Positions 1 to 5,880 of a stretch of 9,539 nt of DNA are shown one piece after another (the first letter of the stretch is position 1; each line of letters starts with the position of its first letter). The stretch is from Flavobacteriaceae bacterium. Its GTDB lineage: Bacteria > Bacteroidota > Bacteroidia > Flavobacteriales > Flavobacteriaceae. The notes under the pieces are model-generated. The model was not told where the DNA came from and ran no database searches. It saw only the letters and a program-made list of their open reading frames with translations. The stretch is from assembly GCA_016763595.1 (NCBI GenBank), contig JAESTN010000155.1, positions 1 through 9,539 of the forward strand, in the 5' to 3' direction. A program made the translations under genes and the position numbers.

Positions 1-122
1 CCACCAACTAAAATGGCTGCTAAATGAGGAGCTCTAATTCCGGTATCTACCAATTGCTTAGTCTCTATCGCAATTTCTTCTTTGATTTGATTTGATGTTG
101 CTTTACCGTCTAATAATATCAT
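1..122 (-). CDS. folD: FolD, methylenetetrahydrofolate dehydrogenase/cyclohydrolase (N-terminal fragment)
   Basis: Only the first 40 codons are present; the gene runs off the left edge of the window. The translation begins [17 protein letters not shown] and continues to [10 protein letters not shown]. This matches the start of FolD, where the family has a xLLDGKxxSxxI opening followed by the PxLAxIxVG strand. The lysine and tyrosine of the catalytic pair lie further on, outside the window. FolD is a cytoplasmic bifunctional enzyme that interconverts 5,10-methylene-, 5,10-methenyl- and 10-formyl-tetrahydrofolate with NADP. It lies downstream of ffh on the same strand, separated by a strong hairpin terminator, so it may depend on read-through or on a promoter of its own. 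No TAnnTTTG element is visible in the 36 bases between the hairpin and the ATG. Identification rests on the short N-terminus, but the match is distinctive. Confidence 0.87.
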   Translation of the reverse strand, partial: MILLDGKATSNQIKEEIAIETKQLVDTGIRAPHLAAILVG

Positions 123-158
123 AATTGTTGTTGTGTTGTTGGCTTATTCTATAAAACT

Positions 159-189
159 AAAAAGAGATAAACATCGTTTATCTCTTTTT
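159..189 (-). terminator. Hairpin terminator after ffh
   Basis: A perfect 14-bp inverted repeat (159-172 with 176-189) encloses a 3-nt loop. Read on the minus strand, the stem ends in TCTCTTTTT and is followed by AGTTTTAT. It begins 10 bases past the ffh stop codon, in the gap before folD, and looks like an intrinsic terminator for ffh. The A/T-rich flanks are near-symmetrical, so it could work in either direction, but only minus-strand genes flank it. Confidence 0.82.
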
Positions 190-198
190 TTGAAATTT

Positions 199-1527
199 TT
201 ATTTCATTCCTTTCATCATTTGCATCATTTTTCTACCGCCTCCGCCTTGCATCATCTTCATCATTTTGCTCATCTGTGTAAACTGTTTCATTAATTGGTT
301 TACATCTTGCACAGTGGTTCCAGATCCTTTTGCGATACGTTTCTTTCTGCTTGCATTAATAGAATTAGGGGTGCTTCTTTCTGAAGGGGTCATCGAATGG
401 ATAATGGATTCAATTCCTTTAAAAGCATCATCATCAATATCTACATCTTTTAATGCTTTACCAGCACCTGGAATCATACCCATCAAATCTTTCATGTTAC
501 CCATTTTCTTGATTTGTTGAATCTGACTTAAAAAATCGTCAAAACCGAATTGATTTTTAGCAATCTTTTTTTGTAGTTTTCGTGCTTCCTCTTCATCAAA
601 CTGTTCTTGAGCACGTTCTACAAGAGACACAACATCTCCCATTCCTAAGATTCTGTCTGCCATACGATCTGGATGGAAAATATCAATCGCTTCCATTTTT
701 TCTCCAGTACCAATAAACTTAATTGGCTTATTTACAACAGATTTTATTGTTAAGGCTGCTCCACCACGTGTATCACCATCTAACTTTGTAAGAACTACAC
801 CATCAAAATTTAATACATCATGAAATGCTTTTGCTGTATTAACGGCATCTTGACCAGTCATAGAGTCAACCACAAATAATGTTTCTTGTGGACTAACGGC
901 TTTATGAATGTTCGAAATTTCTGTCATCATTGCTTCATCAACAGCTAAACGACCGGCAGTATCAATAATTACTACATTTTTACCAGTTGCCTTTGCGTGC
1001 TTAACGGCATTTTTAGAAATTTCTACGGGATTGTTATTGCCAACTTCTGCATATACTTCAACACCAATTTGTTCTCCAACAACTTGTAATTGATTGATGG
1101 CTGCAGGACGATATACATCACAACCAACTAATAAAACTTGTTTAGCCTTTTTAGTTTTTAAGAAGTTTGCTAATTTTCCAGAAAAAGTTGTTTTACCAGA
1201 ACCTTGTAAACCAGACATTAAAATTACAGTTGGAGAGCCACCTAAGTTTAGGCCTACAGTTTCTCCACCCATTAATTCAGTTAATTCATCCTTAACAAGC
1301 TTTACCATTAATTGCCCAGGGTTTAACGTTGTTAATACGTCTTGTCCTAAAGCTTGGTTTTGTACTTTTTTTGTAAAATCTTTGGCGATTTTAAAGTTAA
1401 CATCAGCATCTAATAAAGCTCTACGAACTTCCTTTAGTGTCTCAGCAACGTTAACTTCTGTAATACTACCGTGACCTTTTAATGTATGTAAGGCTTTATC
1501 TAATTTATCACTTAAATTATTAAACAT
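199..1527 (-). CDS. ffh: Signal recognition particle protein Ffh (SRP54 GTPase)
   Basis: The 442-residue product is of normal length for bacterial Ffh, the cytoplasmic SRP GTPase that binds 4.5S RNA and signal sequences and delivers ribosomes to FtsY at the membrane. The helical N domain covers roughly residues 1-86. The G domain follows with the P-loop GLQGSGKT (106-113), DVYRPAA (137-143), DTAGR (189-193) and TKLDGDTRGG (247-256). The M domain, from about residue 320, carries the RNA-binding SRKKRIAKGSGT motif (393-404) and ends in a methionine- and glycine-rich tail that would line the signal-sequence groove and extend beyond it. The ATG start is supported by the standard MFNNLSDKL opening and by a -7 promoter element about 30 nt upstream. 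The gene lies between a small membrane protein gene and folD, all on the minus strand. Nothing looks broken. Confidence 0.98.
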   Translation of the reverse strand: MFNNLSDKLDKALHTLKGHGSITEVNVAETLKEVRRALLDADVNFKIAKDFTKKVQNQALGQDVLTTLNPGQLMVKLVKDELTELMGGETVGLNLGGSPTVILMSGLQGSGKTTFSGKLANFLKTKKAKQVLLVGCDVYRPAAINQLQVVGEQIGVEVYAEVGNNNPVEISKNAVKHAKATGKNVVIIDTAGRLAVDEAMMTEISNIHKAVSPQETLFVVDSMTGQDAVNTAKAFHDVLNFDGVVLTKLDGDTRGGAALTIKSVVNKPIKFIGTGEKMEAIDIFHPDRMADRILGMGDVVSLVERAQEQFDEEEARKLQKKIAKNQFGFDDFLSQIQQIKKMGNMKDLMGMIPGAGKALKDVDIDDDAFKGIESIIHSMTPSERSTPNSINASRKKRIAKGSGTTVQDVNQLMKQFTQMSKMMKMMQGGGGRKMMQMMKGMK

Positions 1528-1555
1528 GTGTTCTGTGTTCTTTTTTTTGGAAGCA

Positions 1556-1563
1556 CAAATATA
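1556..1563 (-). promoter_or_regulatory. Putative ffh promoter, Bacteroidota -7 element
   Basis: The minus strand reads TATATTTG, a full match to the Bacteroidota -7 consensus TAnnTTTG. A start site about 7 nt downstream (near 1549) would give a leader of about 22 nt before the ffh ATG. No clear TTG -33 element is seen upstream. The motif is short and the region AT-rich, so this is a prediction. Confidence 0.5.
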
Positions 1564-1599
1564 TGAAACTTCACGATTTTTAAAGAAAAATTACTAGGG

Positions 1600-2043
1600 T
1601 TATTTTGATTTACTTATCAAACTTACTAAGAAGTTGATCAAATGAATAAAAGCGGAGATTATAAATATTAAAATAGATAAAACAAGTATTAGATTTGAAT
1701 AATCTGCTGTTAAATTTAACTCAGTTGGATTGTTGTTTTCACCTAACCAATTCCAATTGTCTTTTGTGAAAAATAAAAGAAGGGCAAGAGTTTGAAGTAT
1801 AATATGAGTCCCCGTCATCCATTTGATAGATTTCTTTTGTGCCCAGTAAAGAGAAAAATAATTCAAGCCAATAAGCCCAAAGAAGACTAGAAAAAAGTAA
1901 CTTAGGTTGCTATATGATATTATTAAGGGAGTGTATGAAATATTTAGTTCAATAGCATTATCTTTAAATACGTAACCTATGAGTAATACAATTGGGATTA
2001 ATGCAAAAAAAAACAAATGCGGTTTGGAAATTATTTTTTTCAT
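1600..2043 (-). CDS. Small four-helix membrane protein, possibly a heme-less cytochrome oxidase subunit I-like relative
   Basis: The 147-residue protein has four hydrophobic segments (about 9-25, 47-66, 77-93 and 117-141), so it should sit in the inner membrane. No enzyme motif is evident. The stretch from about 31 to 60 (IELNISYTPLIISYSNL, then a helix with FFGLIGL) recalls small Bacteroidota proteins related to cytochrome c oxidase subunit I, in which this region reads roughly NIHDTYFVIxHFH and carries heme/copper-ligand histidines. Those histidines are absent here, so heme binding at that site is not expected. This resemblance is from memory and is a hypothesis. The ATG begins immediately after the TAA stop of the DinB-like gene, with no gap, which points to one transcript and probably coupled translation. 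The function is unknown. Confidence 0.8.
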   Translation of the reverse strand: MKKIISKPHLFFFALIPIVLLIGYVFKDNAIELNISYTPLIISYSNLSYFFLVFFGLIGLNYFSLYWAQKKSIKWMTGTHIILQTLALLLFFTKDNWNWLGENNNPTELNLTADYSNLILVLSILIFIISAFIHLINFLVSLISKSK

Positions 2044-2568
2044 TTAATAGTTTTTAAGTAAGGTTTCAGTATGATGCGCTGTATGATGTGCTATCCACAT
2101 TAGTACTTCTCTTATTGGCATTTTACCGAGTAGAGGATGTGGAAGCAGTAACGTATCTAAATGTGTATCTTTCCATTTATTTGTTTTGTATTGTAATTTT
2201 TTATTCTGAACAGTAAGCGTATAAAGTAATTGTTTTTTGTCTTTTAAAGAAGGGATTTTCATTCCGGTATTATAGGTTTTAGCTCTTTCTTCATTTTGAA
2301 TCAATTTTTCTTGATATCTTTTTACAACAGCTTTATAAGATCTTAATGCTCTATTAGAAACTCCAAACTTACTTTTAAGAATAAATTTTGGAAAGCTCAT
2401 TGCATGATTTACTTTCTTAATAGCATTCACTAAATGTAAAATATGTTGTCCAGTTGTCCATTTTCCTTCTGGACTTTTTACCCAAGCCTCGTCTGGTTGT
2501 TTTTCCAACCAATCAAACAATTTTTGATGTTCGTTTTCTAATACATCAATAATCTCATCTTTCTTCAT
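2044..2568 (-). CDS. DinB-superfamily protein, putative metal-dependent
   Basis: The 174-residue cytoplasmic protein has the layout of the DinB/YfiT-like superfamily, four-helix-bundle proteins that usually bind a divalent metal through three histidines. An N-terminal helix is followed by the signature WTTGQHILHLV (37-47), where His45 (or His42) is the expected first ligand. A C-terminal helix holds HHTAHH (161-166), which supplies the other two. The length is typical. Family members include bacillithiol- or mycothiol-dependent transferases and many proteins of unknown role; the substrate cannot be read here. The gene is first in a two-gene unit with the membrane protein that follows directly, and it has its own predicted promoter in the divergent intergenic region. 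The ATG is the first in frame and is preceded by an A/T-rich leader without a Shine-Dalgarno sequence. Confidence 0.82.
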   Translation of the reverse strand: MKKDEIIDVLENEHQKLFDWLEKQPDEAWVKSPEGKWTTGQHILHLVNAIKKVNHAMSFPKFILKSKFGVSNRALRSYKAVVKRYQEKLIQNEERAKTYNTGMKIPSLKDKKQLLYTLTVQNKKLQYKTNKWKDTHLDTLLLPHPLLGKMPIREVLMWIAHHTAHHTETLLKNY

Positions 2569-2625
2569 TACCCAAAGTTTTAATCCTTTAAATGTAAGAA
2601 ATAAATAAGGATTTACAATTCACTA

Positions 2626-2633
2626 CAAAAATA
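2626..2633 (-). promoter_or_regulatory. Putative -7 element for the DinB-like gene
   Basis: The minus strand reads TATTTTTG, a full match to TAnnTTTG. Transcription would start near 2619 and leave a leader of about 50 nt. No TTG -33 element is visible at the usual distance, so confidence is limited. Confidence 0.38.
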
Positions 2634-2644
2634 AAACAGTTGAT

Positions 2645-2652
2645 TACATTTG
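2645..2652 (+). promoter_or_regulatory. Upstream TACATTTG element in the divergent promoter region
   Basis: A full match to the Bacteroidota -7 consensus on the plus strand. It is the first of two identical TACATTTG octamers, 33 bp apart, ahead of the repeat-protein gene. It could be a second promoter, or its TTTG could act as a -33 box for the downstream copy, although the 25-nt gap is a little long for that. Confidence 0.35.
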
Positions 2653-2677
2653 GTTTTTTTTAAGAGGATGTCTCACA

Positions 2678-2685
2678 TACATTTG
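2678..2685 (+). promoter_or_regulatory. Putative promoter -7 element of the SDHY repeat-protein gene
   Basis: TACATTTG fully matches TAnnTTTG. A start about 7 nt downstream (near 2692) would give a leader of about 22 nt before the ATG at 2714, the same spacing as predicted for ffh. This is the better placed of the two copies. Confidence 0.5.
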
Positions 2686-2713
2686 TTTCATCAAACAGAA
2701 AAAAACGATAATC

Positions 2714-4084
2714 ATGAGAACAATATTATTTATTCAGAAAGCAATTTTCACTACAGTTCTGACGCTTACTTTTTTATGTATGCAAAACATGTCAGCACAA
2801 ACGAGTGTAAAAACAAAAACCAATAATTTTTCAATAAGCTCAACCTCTAAAAAAGGAGTTAGAACCTACCATGTTAAGAATGGTCAAAAAGATTTTAGAA
2901 TAGAATATGAAGGAGATATCACACTGTCTAACGATGATAGAGATATTGTTGGGGTTTCTAGAGGTGGATTTATAGAGATTAAAAAATCGAGTTTTGGAAC
3001 AAAAAGAAGAATCTTAATTCATAATGAGTCTGGAACTTTAGTGAAAAAATATTTTGTTGGTTGGTCTGAAAAGCCATACAATACAGCAGGAAGAAAATGG
3101 TTGGCTGATATTTTACCAGAAATTTTAAGGACTACAACAATCGCTGCAAAAAGCAGAGTAGACCGATTCTATAGAAATGGTGGTGCTTCTAATGTATTGG
3201 CAGAAGTGAGTAAAATGAAAAGTGATTTTGTAAAGTCGGCTTATATAAAACTACTGCTTAAAAAGAATTTAAGTACAAATGATATGGTTAAAACCATCCA
3301 ATCTACAGGAAAATATATTAAATCTGACCATTATGTTTCTCAAATTTTGAAGAGTAATCAAAAGGCTTTCTTAAAAAATGATAGAACGATCACGGCATAT
3401 ATTAACGCAACAAAAAGTATTGATTCTGATCATTATATAACCAGTGTTTTAAAGAAAGTGATAGAAGATTCTTCAATTTCTGATAAACAACTAGGGAGCT
3501 TATTAGAAATTACCAAAGGAATTAATTCTGATCATTATCTTTCTCAGTTATTAAAGAGTATTATGGATAACAGAATGTTAAATGATGATAATATGGCTAA
3601 GATTTTAAGCTTAACTAAAGACATAAAATCTGATCATTACAAAACGAGTATTCTTAAAAAAGCACTAAAGAGTAAGAAGTTGTCTGCGAAAGCTTACGCA
3701 CAATTTTTATCTTCTGTTAAGGATATCAAATCGGATCATTATATTTCTACGATTATAACAGAGTTATTAAAAAACAAGTTAGACAGAACCTCTTTAGATA
3801 CCGTTTTAGAGATGATGGAAGAGACAATACATTCGGATCATTATTTAACAACTATTTACACAAAAATGGCTTCTAAAAACGCCTTGTCTGAAAGTCAGTT
3901 AATTACCGTAATGCAGTCTGCAGGGAAAACAATTAATTCTAGTCATTATTTAACTAAAGTATTAACATCGTTCGCAAAACAAGTCAATAGATCTTCAGAA
4001 AAAGTAAAGAGTGTCTACAGAAAAGAGGCTAAAAATATTAAATCTGATACTTATTACGGTAGAGCAATGAAAGCTTTAAACTAA
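2714..4084 (+). CDS. Exported alpha-helical repeat protein with nine 34-residue SDHY repeats
   Basis: The 456-residue protein starts with a Sec signal peptide (hydrophobic core about 4-22, likely cleavage at MSA|Q near residue 28), so it should be periplasmic or exported. Residues 60-115 look like a small beta-rich domain (GDITLSNDDRDIV, then GGFIEIKK). Residues 126-165 follow the pattern GRKWLADILPEILR ... RVDRFYRNGG. From about 168 to the end come tandem repeats with the signature I-x-S-D-H-Y-x4-L, with histidines at 206, 240, 274, 308, 342 and 376, exactly 34 residues apart, then 411. The first and last units are degenerate (SDF, SDTYY). Each unit predicts two helices, so an alpha-solenoid scaffold is likely. 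The layout resembles proteins, some joined to BlaR1/M56-type domains, that carry IxSDYEkxxxL repeats; this is recollection. No catalytic motif is seen. A beta-lactamase-fold lipoprotein gene follows 56 bp downstream. Confidence 0.88.
   Translation: MRTILFIQKAIFTTVLTLTFLCMQNMSAQTSVKTKTNNFSISSTSKKGVRTYHVKNGQKDFRIEYEGDITLSNDDRDIVGVSRGGFIEIKKSSFGTKRRILIHNESGTLVKKYFVGWSEKPYNTAGRKWLADILPEILRTTTIAAKSRVDRFYRNGGASNVLAEVSKMKSDFVKSAYIKLLLKKNLSTNDMVKTIQSTGKYIKSDHYVSQILKSNQKAFLKNDRTITAYINATKSIDSDHYITSVLKKVIEDSSISDKQLGSLLEITKGINSDHYLSQLLKSIMDNRMLNDDNMAKILSLTKDIKSDHYKTSILKKALKSKKLSAKAYAQFLSSVKDIKSDHYISTIITELLKNKLDRTSLDTVLEMMEETIHSDHYLTTIYTKMASKNALSESQLITVMQSAGKTINSSHYLTKVLTSFAKQVNRSSEKVKSVYRKEAKNIKSDTYYGRAMKALN
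3215..4081 (+). repeat. In-frame tandem repeat, 102-bp period, coding the SDHY units
   Basis: Units begin at residues 168, 202, 236, 270, 304, 338, 372, 407 and 442 of the protein; the first seven starts are exactly 34 codons apart and the last two steps are 35. At DNA level the core TCTGATCATTAT or a close variant recurs, but the rest has diverged strongly. This points to an old repeat kept by protein structure rather than a recent slippage array. Confidence 0.9.
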
Positions 4085-4140
4085 GCAAATTAATAATTCA
4101 CTTTCAGTTACAATAAAAACGTTAAGACATCGTCGATTAC

Positions 4141-5670
4141 ATGAAAATAGCAATAATTCCATTACTAATATTCGGGCTTTTCTTAAGCTCTTGTACAAAG
4201 CCCGAAAAAAACGAGTATTCTGAATTTAATAAAGCATATACTAGTTTTATTGAGTTAGCGACAGCCGAATTTGGTGCAAAATACGGAATGGCAATAGCAG
4301 TAGTAAAAGATGACGCTATTATATTTGAAAATTACCGCGGCATGGCTGATGTAGATAAAAATATAAAAGTGAGTAAGAATACACTTTTTTATATTGCTTC
4401 AGTTACCAAATCCTTTACAGCAATGGCTGCTTTAATTCTGGAGTCTAAGGGGAAATTAGATTTTAATAAATCTTTAGCAGAATTTTTTCCTGAGATTAAT
4501 TTTTCACCAGAATTAAAAGCTGATAGCATTACCATTGAGCACCTAATTGTACATACATCTGGAATTAAAAATAAGCCCATTGGTTATGTGAATTCATATA
4601 CTGGAGCGTACGACAGTGATGCCCTGCTTATCCTTTTAGAAAAATTCTCGGAAGTAAATACAGACGCTTCCTTCGATAATTTTGAATACACCAATTTAGG
4701 ATATAATATTTTGGGTATGATTATGGAAAAGGAATTAGGAACCGATTGGAAATCGCTTGTAGCGCAAGAAGTGTTAGCTCCTTTAAAGATGAATCATACA
4801 ACTACAAGTATGTCTACAGCTATAGATAAAGGCTGGGAAATTGCAAAACCGCATAGTCAAAATAATGATACGAATACATTAGTTCGTCTTGCTATCCAGA
4901 AAAATGATAAAACCATGCATGCGGCAGGTGGTATCATTTCAACAGCGCAAGATATGAGCAGATGGATGTTGGTAGAATTAAACAATGGTAAAATTAACGG
5001 AGAACAAATAATTGACTCAGATCTGGTTAAGAAAAGCCAGCTCAATCATGCAAAGCAGAATAGAACTTGGTATGACCTTAAACGATTTGGGTATGGGTAC
5101 GGTTGGAATATTGCGACCACTCCATTGGGGGATACATTGGTGCATCATTATGGGAGTTTTAATGGCATGCATCCTCAGTTTTCATTTGTACGTAAAACCG
5201 GAGTAGGTGTTGTTGTTATGGCTAATGAAGGGAGTTTAAGCTATCCTCTTAATATGTTACTTAGTGGCTATGTGCACGATTATTTTTCAAAACGAGAAAA
5301 TATCGATGTGTATTATAAAGAAAAGCTAAAAAAGTTTAAAGCAGATTATGCAAAGGACATAAAATCAAATAATGATTATATGGACAGAATTACAAAAAGA
5401 CCATGGCTGCTAGAACATCCTTTTTCTTCTTACGCAGGAACTTATAGTCATGATTTATTTGGTGAGATCGTGGTAGAACTCACTAAAAATAATACATTTG
5501 TGACGACCATTGGCAATTTAAAATCTAATCTAGTATCTGCGCATCGAACCAATGCTTTTAGAGTACAAATGGAAGAGAATGGAGGCTCTGTTGTTCAATT
5601 TGAAATTGTGGATGGAAATGTTACAAAAGCAACATGGAAAGGACAAACGTATGATAAAGACGTTAAGTAA
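4141..5670 (+). CDS. Lipoprotein serine hydrolase, class C beta-lactamase / PBP fold (family S12)
   Basis: The 509-residue protein opens with a lipoprotein signal peptide ending in LSSC (lipobox, Cys18), so it should be anchored in an envelope membrane. The beta-lactamase-fold domain (about 35-380) shows the three active-site motifs: SVTK (Ser87 nucleophile, Lys90), YTN (Tyr183-Asn185) and H-Y-G (336-338) in the place of KTG. The HxG form is common among S12 D-aminopeptidases, DD-peptidases and esterases, so true beta-lactamase activity is not implied. Supporting marks are VHTSGI (137-142), AAGGIISTAQDMSRW (261-275) and FGYGYGW (316-322). The C-terminal part (about 410-509, with YAGTYSHDLFGEIVVE) resembles the DUF3471-type beta domain often attached to such enzymes. 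The substrate is unknown. The gene sits 56 bp after the repeat-protein gene with no terminator or -7 element between, so co-transcription is likely. The ATG just upstream of the lipobox is the only sensible start. Confidence 0.92.
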   Translation: MKIAIIPLLIFGLFLSSCTKPEKNEYSEFNKAYTSFIELATAEFGAKYGMAIAVVKDDAIIFENYRGMADVDKNIKVSKNTLFYIASVTKSFTAMAALILESKGKLDFNKSLAEFFPEINFSPELKADSITIEHLIVHTSGIKNKPIGYVNSYTGAYDSDALLILLEKFSEVNTDASFDNFEYTNLGYNILGMIMEKELGTDWKSLVAQEVLAPLKMNHTTTSMSTAIDKGWEIAKPHSQNNDTNTLVRLAIQKNDKTMHAAGGIISTAQDMSRWMLVELNNGKINGEQIIDSDLVKKSQLNHAKQNRTWYDLKRFGYGYGWNIATTPLGDTLVHHYGSFNGMHPQFSFVRKTGVGVVVMANEGSLSYPLNMLLSGYVHDYFSKRENIDVYYKEKLKKFKADYAKDIKSNNDYMDRITKRPWLLEHPFSSYAGTYSHDLFGEIVVELTKNNTFVTTIGNLKSNLVSAHRTNAFRVQMEENGGSVVQFEIVDGNVTKATWKGQTYDKDVK

Positions 5671-5753
5671 TGATAGATAATCAGTTGTATTTAAGATGAA
5701 ATGACCCTCAAATGAGTATTAAAAAAATGAATAAGAATACATGATGAGTTGAA

Positions 5754-5798
5754 CGTTTTAGCTAAGATCGTTATTCAATCTTATTTTAGTAGCTAACG
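5754..5798 (+). other. Imperfect inverted repeat with CGTT-cored boxes, possible operator
   Basis: The left arm CGTTTTAGCTAAGAT (5754-5768) pairs in two blocks with ATCTT (5778-5782) and AGCTAACG (5791-5798), leaving internal bulges. CGTT also occurs at 5769-5772. The cluster ends about 36 bp ahead of the candidate -7 element. It could be a weak terminator for the gene before it or a regulator binding site; the sequence does not decide. Confidence 0.3.
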
Positions 5799-5833
5799 AA
5801 CATTAATATTAAGTACCTTTTAATAAGATTCAG

Positions 5834-5841
5834 TATCTTTA
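5834..5841 (+). promoter_or_regulatory. Weak candidate -7 element for the kinase operon
   Basis: TATCTTTA matches TAnnTTTG except at the last base. Transcription would begin near 5848, leaving a leader of about 33 nt before the TTG start codon. No -33 TTG is obvious, so this is tentative. Confidence 0.3.
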
Positions 5842-5880
5842 AATTGAAAAGTAAAAGAGTTAACCAAAACAACCAAACCT

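Larger units (their letters stand above)
5671..5880 (+). other. Intergenic region ahead of the kinase operon
   Basis: About 210 bp without a convincing gene. It holds an imperfect inverted repeat near 5754-5798, three CGTT-cored nonamers, and a near-consensus -7 element at 5834-5841. No clear intrinsic terminator for the hydrolase gene is seen. Confidence 0.5.

Noticed and set aside
266..520. Plus-strand open frames inside ffh (also around 908-1474)
   Set aside because: They lie antisense to the clearly conserved ffh gene, have no protein features of their own, and arise from its codon pattern.
3215..4081. CRISPR-like or slippage repeat array with 102-bp period
   Set aside because: The repeats are in frame, diverged at DNA level and conserved only in the protein motif, so they are coding repeats.
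4118..4126. AACGTTAAG, a full match to the LytTR half-site consensus, just before the serine hydrolase gene
   Set aside because: There is only one half-site, with no partner at 21-22 bp, and such a degenerate 9-mer is expected by chance in AT-rich DNA. It does not support a claim that the hydrolase is a target.
4389..5206. Open frames of about 62-64 codons overlapping the serine hydrolase gene on both strands
   Set aside because: They fall inside a gene with all catalytic motifs in place and show no recognisable protein signature.
5702..5745. Terminator after the serine hydrolase gene (CTCAAATGAG, or GTATT with AATAC)
   Set aside because: The first has a two-base loop and the second only a 5-bp A/T stem with no T-run, so neither is a credible intrinsic terminator.
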